A stretch of 6,724 nucleotides of DNA from the NCBI GenBank assembly GCA_947167415.1, contig CAMVHY010000078.1, forward strand, positions 1-6,724. Reading direction: 5' to 3'. The position numbers were made by a program, and so were the translations under genes. Shown here piece after piece: positions 1-5,361 of the stretch. Below the pieces are notes generated by a model. The model was given only the letters and a program-made list of their open reading frames with translations, searched no databases and had not been told where the DNA came from. Source of the DNA: an uncultured Clostridia bacterium. Its GTDB lineage: Bacteria > Bacillota > Clostridia > Lachnospirales > CAMVHY01. The first letter of the stretch is position 1. Every line of letters begins with the position of its first letter.

Positions 1-63
1 TTTTATTTCTAACATCTCCCTTGCTTTTATTTTTAATTCGCTTTTTATGTGAACGTTGCCTAA
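1..63 (+). repeat. Left arm of window-terminal inverted repeat
   Basis: Bases 1-63 match the reverse complement of 6643-6705 at 59 of 63 positions without gaps. The match begins at the first base of the window, so the repeat may extend further left. It stops abruptly after base 63. The matching stretch is coding in both arms (see the fragment at 3-77 and the gene at 6512-6724). Confidence 0.9.
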
Positions 64-77
64 ATATTCTTTGTTGA
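3..77 (+). pseudogene. 3' fragment of small hydrophobic protein gene, truncated relative of the 6512-6724 gene
   Basis: Frame 3 reads LFLTSPLLLFLIRFLCERCL and then four unrelated residues (NILC) before a TGA at 75-77. The first 20 residues match residues 8-27 of the gene at the right end of the window, with a single difference (Thr for Pro). Three of the four base differences across the 63 bp match are synonymous, so the peptide appears to have been under coding constraint. The relative continues for about 43 more residues, so this copy has lost its C-terminal part or is a shorter variant. The start codon, if present, lies left of the window. The shared part is one hydrophobic segment followed by a Cys-Glu-Arg-Cys motif. 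The function is not recognised. A deliberately short peptide cannot be excluded. Confidence 0.55.
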
Positions 78-108
78 TTTATTATTTTTTTATTATGATT
101 ATGCGGAG

Positions 109-114
109 TATAAT
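109..114 (+). promoter_or_regulatory. Putative -10 element of the valS-ferredoxin unit
   Basis: A perfect TATAAT lies 49 bases before the chosen valS start, which would give a leader of about 40 nt. No good -35 box is seen at 16-18 bp upstream, only a T-run at about 85-91. The box rests on one hexamer in AT-rich DNA. The leader is far too short for the T-box riboswitch often found before clostridial aminoacyl-tRNA synthetase genes. Confidence 0.4.
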
Positions 115-153
115 AAAAGATGTTTTTTTGATACAAATATTTTTTTGTTTTAT

Positions 154-158
154 GGGGG
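154..158 (+). promoter_or_regulatory. Unusual ribosome binding site (GGGGGA) fixing the valS start
   Basis: A run of five G followed by A lies 5 bases before ATG 164, the only purine-rich Shine-Dalgarno-like stretch in the region. It decides for ATG 164 over ATG 152, which has only T-rich sequence before it, and over TTG 56, which would add a hydrophobic tail foreign to the family. Confidence 0.55.
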
Positions 159-163
159 AAAAA

Positions 164-2827
164 ATGTGCTTAGATAAAAATTTTGATTATAAGAAATGTG
201 AAAACGAGATTTATTTGTTTTGGCTGGAAAATAATTTTTTTCATGCAGAGGTTGATCATAAAAAAAAATCTTTTACGATTATGATGCCGCCGCCAAATAT
301 AACAGGGAATTTACATATGGGGCATGCGCTCGATTGTACAATTCAAGATGTTATTGCAAGATTTAAAAGAATGCAGGGATTTAATGTTTTGTGGTTGCCT
401 GGAACAGATCATGCAAGTATTTCGACTGAAGTAAAATTAATGAAAAAGTTAAATGCCAATGGAATACAGAAAAAATATTTGACACGTGAAAAATTTTTGG
501 AGCATGCATTAAGTTGGAAAGATGAATATCAAAATAATATTATTAATCAAATAAAACGTTTGGGTTGTTCATGCGATTGGAAAAGATTAAGTTTTACGAT
601 GGATGAAAAAATTACGCGTGCGGTTTATCGTGTCTTTGTAAATTTATATAAAAAAAATTATATATATAAAGGCGAAAAACTTATTAATTGGTGTTCGAAA
701 TGTAAAACAGTTATTTCGGATGCGGAAGTTGAGCATAAAGATTGTGACGGTTTTTTGTGGCATTTAAAATATAAAATAAAAGGCAGCGATGAATTTTTAG
801 AATTTGCAACAACGCGACCAGAAACTTTATTAGGTGATACAGCGATCGCAGTTAATCCGAAAGATGAAAGATATAAAAATTTGGTTGGGAAGTTTGTAAC
901 TGTCCCGTTTGTAAATCGTGAAATAAAAATTATTAGTGATGATTATGTGGATATGGATTACGGAACAGGAGTTGTAAAAATTACGCCGGCACATGATTTT
1001 AATGATTATGAAATTGGCAAAAGGCATAATTTAAAATTTATAAGTGTTTTTGATGATGATGGGAAATTAAATGAAAATGCGGGAGAATTTTGTGGATTAG
1101 GGCAAAAAGAAGCCCGTAAAAAAATTTTGGACGAGATGAAAAAACTTGGCTTATTTGTTAAAGAAGAAAAAATTAGTCATGCAGTTGGATTTCACGATAG
1201 GTGTAAAAATATAATCGAGCCAATGTTAAAACCGCAATGGTTTGTAAAAATGGAAGAATTAGTTAAGCCGGCAATAAAAGTTTTTAAAGATAAAGAATTA
1301 AAATTTTGGCCGGATAGATTTGGAAAGATTTATTTGCAGTGGCTGGAAAATTTAAATGATTGGTGTATTTCAAGGCAATTATGGTGGGGGCATAGAATTC
1401 CTGCGTATTATTGTAAAAATTGTGGGCATTTAATGGTAAGCGAAGAAAAAATAAGTGTTTGCGAGAAATGTAAATCGGAAAATATTTTTCAGGATGAAGA
1501 TGTTTTAGATACTTGGTTTAGTTCTGCTTTGTGGCCATTTGCAACGCTTGGTTGGCCGGAAAAAACTCAGGATTTGGATTATTTTTATCCGACGGATGTT
1601 TTAGTTACGAGTTATGACATAATTTTTTTCTGGGTAATCAGAATGGTTTTTTCTGGTTTGGAGCATACTAAAAAAGTTCCGTTTAAAGATGTTTTAATTC
1701 ATGGATTAATTCGTGACGAACAAGGAAGAAAAATGAGTAAATCTTTAGATAATGGAATTGATCCGATTGAAGCGATAAATAAATATGGCGCAGATGTTTT
1801 AAGAATGAGTTTGATTTTGGGAAGTTCGCCGGGAAATGATTTAAGATTTTATTGGGATAAACTTGAGTCGAATAGAAATTTTGTAAATAAATTATGGAAT
1901 GCTAGTAAGTTTTTAATTATGAATCTAGAAAAAATTGATTTGGAGTATAAAAATAAAAGCTTGGATTTGGATTTTGAAAAGCTTGAGATAGAAGACAAAT
2001 GGATTTTAAAAAAGTTTAATAATTTGCTTAAAGAAGTTAATTATAATCTTGAAAATTATGAGCACGGGATTGCGCTTGATAAAATAATTGATTTTGTTTG
2101 GAATGAGTTTTGCGATTGGTATATTGAGTTTTGTAAAATAAAATTTATGCATGAAAATAAAACTTATGGCTTTTATGTTTTGAGATTTGTTTTAATAAAT
2201 TGTTTGAAGTTGTTGCATGTGTTTATGCCGTTTGTAACAGAAAAATTATTTTTAAGTTTATATGGAAAAGAGAAAAGTATAATGATTTCGAGTTGGCCGG
2301 TTTATGATAAAAAATTTGAGTTTGATCTGGAAGAAAAAAATATTGAGTTTGTAAAAGTAGCGATAAAAAATGTAAGAAATGCGCGCGCACAAAAAAATAT
2401 CCATCCGAGCAAAAAAACTAAAGCGTATGTAATTGGCGAAAATGAAAATTTAAAAAAGATTTTTATGATGTGTGAAAAAGATTTTTTATTGTGCGGCGTA
2501 GATAAATTAATTTTTGATAAAAAAGATTTTGATGGTGATAATAAAAATTATTTGCATGTTGTAATTTTTGATATGTTTTTTTATTTGCCATTGGATGATT
2601 TAATAAATTTAGATTTTGAAATTGAGAGAATCGAAAAAGAAAAATTAAGAATTAAAAATGAGATTGAGCGGGCAGAAAAAAAATTGAGTAATGGGGAGTT
2701 TATAAAAAATGCGCCAAAAAAGATTGTTGATTGCGAAAGAGAGAAATTGACTGATTATAAAAAAATTTTTGCTAAAATAATCGAACAAGAAAAAAATTTA
2801 AAAGGAGGTGAAAAAAATGGCTTATAA
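164..2827 (+). CDS. valS: Valyl-tRNA synthetase (ValRS)
   Basis: Charges tRNA-Val with valine in the cytoplasm and hydrolyses mischarged Thr-tRNA-Val. The protein has 887 residues from ATG 164, a normal full length. It starts with the typical NFDYKKCENEIYLFW. The class I HIGH signature is HMGH (residues 51-54) after PPPNITGNL, and KMSKS is at 523-527. The CP1 editing domain shows TTRPETLLGDTAIAV (about 216-230) and GTGVVKITPAHDFND (about 267-281). Cys pairs CSKC (177-180), CKNC (417-420) and CEKC (433-436) look like zinc sites. SWISRQLWWGH-type sequence appears as CISRQLWWGH (401-410), and DVLDTWFSSALWPF follows at 447-460. The anticodon-binding domain spans about 610-750, and a charged C-terminal coiled-coil arm spans about 815-880. 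An open frame extends upstream to TTG 56, but that part is rejected. The last 11 bases overlap the ferredoxin gene. The coding strand is strongly G-rich over C, unlike hemW. Confidence 0.97.
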   Translation: MCLDKNFDYKKCENEIYLFWLENNFFHAEVDHKKKSFTIMMPPPNITGNLHMGHALDCTIQDVIARFKRMQGFNVLWLPGTDHASISTEVKLMKKLNANGIQKKYLTREKFLEHALSWKDEYQNNIINQIKRLGCSCDWKRLSFTMDEKITRAVYRVFVNLYKKNYIYKGEKLINWCSKCKTVISDAEVEHKDCDGFLWHLKYKIKGSDEFLEFATTRPETLLGDTAIAVNPKDERYKNLVGKFVTVPFVNREIKIISDDYVDMDYGTGVVKITPAHDFNDYEIGKRHNLKFISVFDDDGKLNENAGEFCGLGQKEARKKILDEMKKLGLFVKEEKISHAVGFHDRCKNIIEPMLKPQWFVKMEELVKPAIKVFKDKELKFWPDRFGKIYLQWLENLNDWCISRQLWWGHRIPAYYCKNCGHLMVSEEKISVCEKCKSENIFQDEDVLDTWFSSALWPFATLGWPEKTQDLDYFYPTDVLVTSYDIIFFWVIRMVFSGLEHTKKVPFKDVLIHGLIRDEQGRKMSKSLDNGIDPIEAINKYGADVLRMSLILGSSPGNDLRFYWDKLESNRNFVNKLWNASKFLIMNLEKIDLEYKNKSLDLDFEKLEIEDKWILKKFNNLLKEVNYNLENYEHGIALDKIIDFVWNEFCDWYIEFCKIKFMHENKTYGFYVLRFVLINCLKLLHVFMPFVTEKLFLSLYGKEKSIMISSWPVYDKKFEFDLEEKNIEFVKVAIKNVRNARAQKNIHPSKKTKAYVIGENENLKKIFMMCEKDFLLCGVDKLIFDKKDFDGDNKNYLHVVIFDMFFYLPLDDLINLDFEIERIEKEKLRIKNEIERAEKKLSNGEFIKNAPKKIVDCEREKLTDYKKIFAKIIEQEKNLKGGEKNGL
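2803..2808 (+). promoter_or_regulatory. Perfect Shine-Dalgarno for the ferredoxin, inside valS
   Basis: AGGAGG sits 8 bases before ATG 2817 and is embedded in the last codons of valS (Lys-Gly-Gly-Glu). It selects ATG 2817 over the in-frame GTG at 2808, which overlaps the box itself. The arrangement suggests independent, efficient initiation, possibly coupled to valS translation. Confidence 0.85.
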
Positions 2828-2999
2828 AATTAATGATGATTGTATTTCTTGTGGCGCGTGTGCAGAAGAATGTCCTCAGAAATGTATTAAAGAGGGAGCA
2901 GATAAATATGTTATAAATAAAGAAGAATGTATAAATTGCGGAACATGTGCTGGCGTTTGTCCTGTTGGCGCACCAAACGAAGATAACGATGAAGAATAA
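2817..2999 (+). CDS. Short 2[4Fe-4S] bacterial-type ferredoxin
   Basis: A small cytoplasmic electron carrier of 60 residues, typical of anaerobes. Two CX2CX2CX3C motifs are complete: C9, C12, C15, C19 (followed by Pro) and C38, C41, C44, C48 (followed by Pro). By the family pattern the first three Cys of each motif share a cluster with the last Cys of the other. A ninth cysteine, C23, stands where other members carry a non-ligand residue (CPQKC). The C-terminus ends in an acidic tail (NEDNDEE), and the protein is acidic overall. The start is fixed by AGGAGG 8 bases upstream. It overlaps valS by 11 bp and is followed by a strong terminator, so the two genes are probably one transcript. The pairing need not mean a shared pathway. 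The redox partners (for example hydrogenase or pyruvate:ferredoxin oxidoreductase) are not in the window. Confidence 0.95.
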   Translation: MAYKINDDCISCGACAEECPQKCIKEGADKYVINKEECINCGTCAGVCPVGAPNEDNDEE

Positions 3000-3024
3000 A
3001 TTTGTTTTGCGATAATAAAAAAAG

Positions 3025-3059
3025 ATCCCTGTCGAGATAAAAATCGACGGGGATTTTTT
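3025..3059 (+). terminator. Rho-independent terminator after the ferredoxin, probably bidirectional
   Basis: ATCCCTGTCGA (3025-3035) pairs with TCGACGGGGAT (3044-3054) in an 11 bp stem containing one G-T pair, with an 8-base loop. Six T follow at 3054-3059. Seven A precede the stem (3017-3023), so it would also have a U-tract when read from the - strand. It lies between convergent genes and can serve both directions. It is the most G+C-rich hairpin I see in an intergenic region here. Confidence 0.93.
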
Positions 3060-3085
3060 CATAGGCTATTAAATAATTTATCTAA

Positions 3086-3123
3086 AAATAAAATTCAAGT
3101 TTTTTCAACGAATAATTTTATTT
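3086..3123 (-). terminator. AT-only inverted repeat at the 3' end of unit 1
   Basis: AAATAAAATT (3086-3095) is a perfect 10 bp inverted repeat of AATTTTATTT (3114-3123), with an 18-base loop. Read on the - strand it overlaps the ancestral stop (3118-3120) and is followed by a T-rich stretch. It is conserved exactly in unit 2. A stem of A-T pairs only would be a weak terminator, so the role is uncertain. Confidence 0.4.
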
Positions 3124-3201
3124 AGATGGATTTTGATCGAGCAAATTACTAATGTTTGGCTTGTTCAAAACACTACCATGTTCATGGTCTTTGTCCCTCT
3201 C
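3118..3201 (-). pseudogene. Out-of-frame remnant of the C-terminal tail of the unit 1 protein
   Basis: In a different frame from the 3182-4069 gene, this stretch encodes 27 residues starting ERDKDHEHGSVLNKP and ending DQNPSK, then TAA at 3118-3120. The unit 2 protein ends DENHGHGSVLKEP...QSPSK with the stop at the homologous position. The tail is therefore the original C-terminus, disconnected by a one-base insertion (or two-base deletion) near 3197-3206. Removing one base from GG at 3201-3202 would rejoin the frames and give a protein of about 316 residues, close to the 308 of unit 2. A sequencing error could give the same picture. Confidence 0.8.
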
Positions 3202-4069
3202 CAAAATCAAATATATCGTCTACATTAGATTTAGGCGATCCCTGATTCTGACAACTATAATTAAGTATCTCTTTATATGAATTAATAGCATGTGAAATCA
3301 CCTTTTCACAATATGCCTTGCGCACATTATGGTGACCTTGTCCACCGTCAAACCAAGAAGCAAATTGTACAAGAGGCATAATTCCAAGATCTTTATCTTT
3401 CTTAAGCTGTACATCTTCATATTTAGATCCTGTTAACACTTCAAATAATGCTTCGATATTACCTCTTATCGCTATTTCATAGTTGGAATTTATTGTATTC
3501 AAATTTATATAGCTAAAATATATTTGAATAAACTGTAAGGTATCTGTATCACCCCTATAATCATTATCATTAAATTCGTCAAATAAAACGGAACATAAAT
3601 CTTGATCTTTTATGGATTTAAAATACTCGAGATGCAATTGAGAGCCTGGCCCTATATTTGTTGTTGTGATACTAAAACTGTCAGAGCTCAGATAGAAACC
3701 TGTTCCTAATTTGTCAATATAATCTGCAGTAATTATTTGTTTTACCTGTTTTTTATATTCCGTAAGATTTTTTATTTTATTAAGGGCGCTTATTTGTTTA
3801 TTAAGGTTTTTTATCCTTTCTCTACCAATTTCTAGTCTTTTATTACATTCTCTTATTTGTGCATTAATGTTTTTTATTGCTGTATAGTATTCTTGGTGTT
3901 CTTGTATCAATCCAGGTAGCACAGCAACAATCAAACCAACTGCAACGGCAATTAAAAAATATAACGAAATTAAAGCAGCCACAACTGCTCCAAACATAGC
4001 AAAAATAATTCCGCAGATAATAAACCAAATTTTATTTTTGACAACAAAACCTCTTATCTCATCAAGCAT
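3182..4069 (-). CDS. Unrecognised membrane-hairpin protein, unit 1 (C-terminal frameshift)
   Basis: 295 residues; family not recognised. A short basic N-terminus (MLDEIRGFVVKNK) precedes an uncharged hydrophobic stretch at about 14-55, long enough for two membrane helices in a tight hairpin and nearly identical to that of unit 2. Residues about 60-115 are polar and look like a coiled coil (QIRECNKRLEIGRERIKNLN region). The conserved C-terminal domain has YRGDTDTL (171-178), IAIRGNIEALFEVLTG (199-214) and QFASWFDGGQGHHNVRK (235-251). The basic N-terminus suggests that both ends face the cytoplasm. The protein ends early, at GEGQRP, because of a frameshift; its former tail lies at 3118-3201. 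AGGAGG is 14 bases from the ATG because of six extra bases absent from unit 2, with a weaker AAAGG at 8 bases. It converges on the ferredoxin gene. Confidence 0.85.
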   Translation of the reverse strand: MLDEIRGFVVKNKIWFIICGIIFAMFGAVVAALISLYFLIAVAVGLIVAVLPGLIQEHQEYYTAIKNINAQIRECNKRLEIGRERIKNLNKQISALNKIKNLTEYKKQVKQIITADYIDKLGTGFYLSSDSFSITTTNIGPGSQLHLEYFKSIKDQDLCSVLFDEFNDNDYRGDTDTLQFIQIYFSYINLNTINSNYEIAIRGNIEALFEVLTGSKYEDVQLKKDKDLGIMPLVQFASWFDGGQGHHNVRKAYCEKVISHAINSYKEILNYSCQNQGSPKSNVDDIFDFGEGQRP

Positions 4070-4083
4070 TTTGTTTGCCTTTG

Positions 4084-4089
4084 CCTCCT
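4084..4089 (-). promoter_or_regulatory. Displaced Shine-Dalgarno of the unit 1 gene
   Basis: AGGAGG lies 14 bases before ATG 4069. In unit 2 the identical box (5194-5199) is 8 bases from its ATG. The difference is a 6-base insertion that duplicates the GCAAA/GGCAAA context and creates AAAGG (4078-4082) at the 8-base distance. Initiation at unit 1 may be weaker than at unit 2. Confidence 0.65.
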
Positions 4090-4115
4090 ATTTCAATATA
4101 AATGTTTTGATTACA

Positions 4116-4144
4116 ATTACATCTAAAAAAAATATTTGTGTCAA
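4116..4144 (-). promoter_or_regulatory. Promoter of the unit 1 gene
   Basis: On the - strand, TTGACA (4139-4144) is followed by a 17-base spacer and TGTAAT (4116-4121), a vegetative sigma-type promoter with one base off in the -10 box. The -10 box ends 46 bases before the ATG. A-rich and T-rich tracts upstream resemble an UP element. Unit 2 has the same promoter with a perfect -10. Confidence 0.75.
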
Positions 4145-4226
4145 TTAATTTTTTTTTTTAAGTTTGTTTTCCGATTGTATAAAAAAATCTTTGCGTAATA
4201 CATCACCAATTAAATAATTTACCTAA

Positions 4227-4264
4227 AAATAAAATTCAAGTTTTTTCAACGAATAATTTTATTT
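4227..4264 (-). terminator. AT-only inverted repeat at the 3' end of unit 2
   Basis: AAATAAAATT (4227-4236) and AATTTTATTT (4255-4264) form the same perfect 10 bp inverted repeat as in unit 1, overlapping the TAA stop at 4259-4261. On the - strand it could be a weak terminator between the two copies. The stem contains no G-C pairs. Confidence 0.4.
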
Positions 4265-5185
4265 AGACGGGCTTTGAATGGATCTGTACATACTTGGTTC
4301 TTTCAAAACGCTACCATGTCCATGGTTTTCGTCCCAATCACAAAACTGCAATAAAGGTCTCTTTTGTCGTTTCTCGTCCTTTGTCAATGTTTTTTTATCT
4401 GCATACAATTTAAGTAATTCCCGATTTTTATAAATCTCCAAAGCGCATAAAATTGTATGTTCAAAAAAACATTTTGACAACTTGTGAATACCATGTCCCT
4501 TCGCTTTAAACTGAAAACCTACAGCAAGACCTCTTCTAATGTCGCTCGCTGTTTCATATTCACATCCTGTTAGTACTTCAAATAACACTTCTATATCCCC
4601 TCTTATTGCAGTTTCAAAATTTTTACTTATGTTTTTTATTTCTATTGTAGAAAAATGCATCTTAATAATATTCAACGCATCACTATCACCTCTAACTCCA
4701 AACCCATTTCCCTTAATCAAACTGGAACACATATTCTGGCTCTTAGTTATTTTTTCCTGCTGTTCAACGCTTTTCAACAATTTTTGAACATATTCTTTTG
4801 TTATGCGTTTTCTCGCCTCTTTCTTATATTCATCAAGTTCTTGGTTATTTTCCAGATTTGGAGTTTCAGATATTGGTGGCGCTGCTCCATCTTGATTATA
4901 TAACACATTATTTTCTTGCTCATGTACCTTTTGATTTTCAAATCTATGAAGCAAATCTGGTGTTTCCTTTTTCTTTTCTATAATTGTGTTCGGCTCATAT
5001 CCTTTTATTTCTTTATTTTTCACCAATCCAGATACAACAGCAATAATCAAACCAACTGCAACGGCAATTAAAAAATACAACGAAATCAACGCAGTCATAA
5101 CTGCTCCAGCCAAAGCAAAAATAATTCCGCAGATAATAAACCAAATTTTATTTTTGGCAACAAAATCTCTTACCTCATCGAACAT
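4259..5185 (-). CDS. Unrecognised membrane-hairpin protein, unit 2 (intact copy)
   Basis: 308 residues; family not recognised. The N-terminus MFDEVRDFVAKNK and the uncharged hydrophobic stretch at about 14-54 are nearly the same as in unit 1 (KNKIWFIICGIIFA and LISLYFLIAVAVGLI are shared exactly), suggesting a membrane hairpin. Residues about 56-118 form a polar, charged linker unlike the unit 1 coiled coil. EYKKEARKRITKEYVQKL (119-136) marks where similarity resumes. The shared domain has VRGDSDAL (164-171) and TAIRGDIEVLFEVLTG (192-207). A QF...GHG motif occurs twice, at 225-239 and 280-296, and the tail ends QSPSK. AGGAGG lies 8 bases before the ATG and a near-consensus promoter lies upstream. 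This is the intact reference for the frameshifted neighbour. The length and context do not point to a transporter or enzyme I can name. Confidence 0.88.
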   Translation of the reverse strand: MFDEVRDFVAKNKIWFIICGIIFALAGAVMTALISLYFLIAVAVGLIIAVVSGLVKNKEIKGYEPNTIIEKKKETPDLLHRFENQKVHEQENNVLYNQDGAAPPISETPNLENNQELDEYKKEARKRITKEYVQKLLKSVEQQEKITKSQNMCSSLIKGNGFGVRGDSDALNIIKMHFSTIEIKNISKNFETAIRGDIEVLFEVLTGCEYETASDIRRGLAVGFQFKAKGHGIHKLSKCFFEHTILCALEIYKNRELLKLYADKKTLTKDEKRQKRPLLQFCDWDENHGHGSVLKEPSMYRSIQSPSK

Positions 5186-5225
5186 TTTGTTTGCCTCCTA
5201 TTTCAATATAAATGTTTTGGTTACA

Positions 5226-5254
5226 ATTATATCTAAAAAAAATATTTGTGTCAA
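5226..5254 (-). promoter_or_regulatory. Consensus promoter of the unit 2 gene
   Basis: On the - strand, TTGACA (5249-5254) is followed by a 17-base spacer and a perfect TATAAT (5226-5231). This is a full match to the vegetative sigma factor consensus, followed by a leader of about 34 nt and AGGAGG at 5194-5199. The gene should be well transcribed unless repressed. Confidence 0.88.
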
Positions 5255-5307
5255 TTAATTTTTTTATTTTAAGTTTGTTTTTTACTTGCATAAAAAAATA
5301 TTTGTGT
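5234..5307 (-). repeat. Pair of direct repeats overlapping and upstream of the unit 2 promoter
   Basis: The + strand reads T-A8-TATTTGTGT at 5234-5251 and T-A7-TATTTGTGT at 5291-5307, with ends 56 bases apart. The first overlaps the -35 box and spacer of the unit 2 promoter. Unit 1 has the same pair at 4124-4141 and, with two changes, at 4180-4196. It could be a repeated regulator site, a decayed second promoter, or a chance similarity of A-tracts. Confidence 0.5.
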
Positions 5308-5361
5308 AATATCTGAGCCATTATACAATTTGTATGGAAAATAAAGTTCGAGGTTTTTTTT

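Larger units (their letters stand above)
3068..4200 (-). repeat. Tandem duplication, unit 1
   Basis: This unit pairs with 4209-5311. The first 62 bases (3068-3129) match 4209-4270 at about 60 of 62 positions, running through the AT-rich inverted repeat and the original stop codon. At the other end, the promoter, leader and first 55 or so codons also match closely, up to a shared TAATA at about 4200 and 5311. Only 8 bases separate the two units. The central coding part is much more diverged and differs in length. Confidence 0.92.
4209..5311 (-). repeat. Tandem duplication, unit 2
   Basis: Second unit of the tandem pair; see 3068-4200. Right of about 5311 the sequence no longer matches unit 1 and leads into the hemW leader. 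Between the units lies only CATCACCA (about 4201-4208). Confidence 0.92.

Noticed and set aside
56..163. N-terminal extension of valS from TTG 56 (36 more residues, hydrophobic)
   Set aside because: The extension covers the -10 box and part of the broken upstream gene, has no ribosome binding site and does not resemble ValRS. ATG 164 has a G-rich box and gives the family N-terminus.
2772..3062. 96-codon - strand frame across the ferredoxin and terminator
   Set aside because: It is antisense to the ferredoxin, with hydrophobic residues produced by reading A-rich codons backwards, and it runs through a terminator.
3061..3088. Possible dif-like site (11-6-11 layout around TTATCTAAAAA) at the skew switch point
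   Set aside because: Only about half of the positions fit the XerCD consensus as I remember it, in DNA where AT-rich matches are expected by chance, and part of it belongs to the duplicated unit.
4539..5258. Several + strand reading frames of 61-90 codons opposite the unit 2 gene and its promoter
   Set aside because: They lie antisense to a clear gene, have no ribosome binding sites, and their composition is that of reverse-read AT-rich coding sequence.
3068..5311. Retron, CRISPR, toxin-antitoxin or phage defence module in the duplicated region
   Set aside because: No reverse transcriptase, nuclease, NTPase or array motifs are visible in either protein, and no short regular spacer repeats exist.
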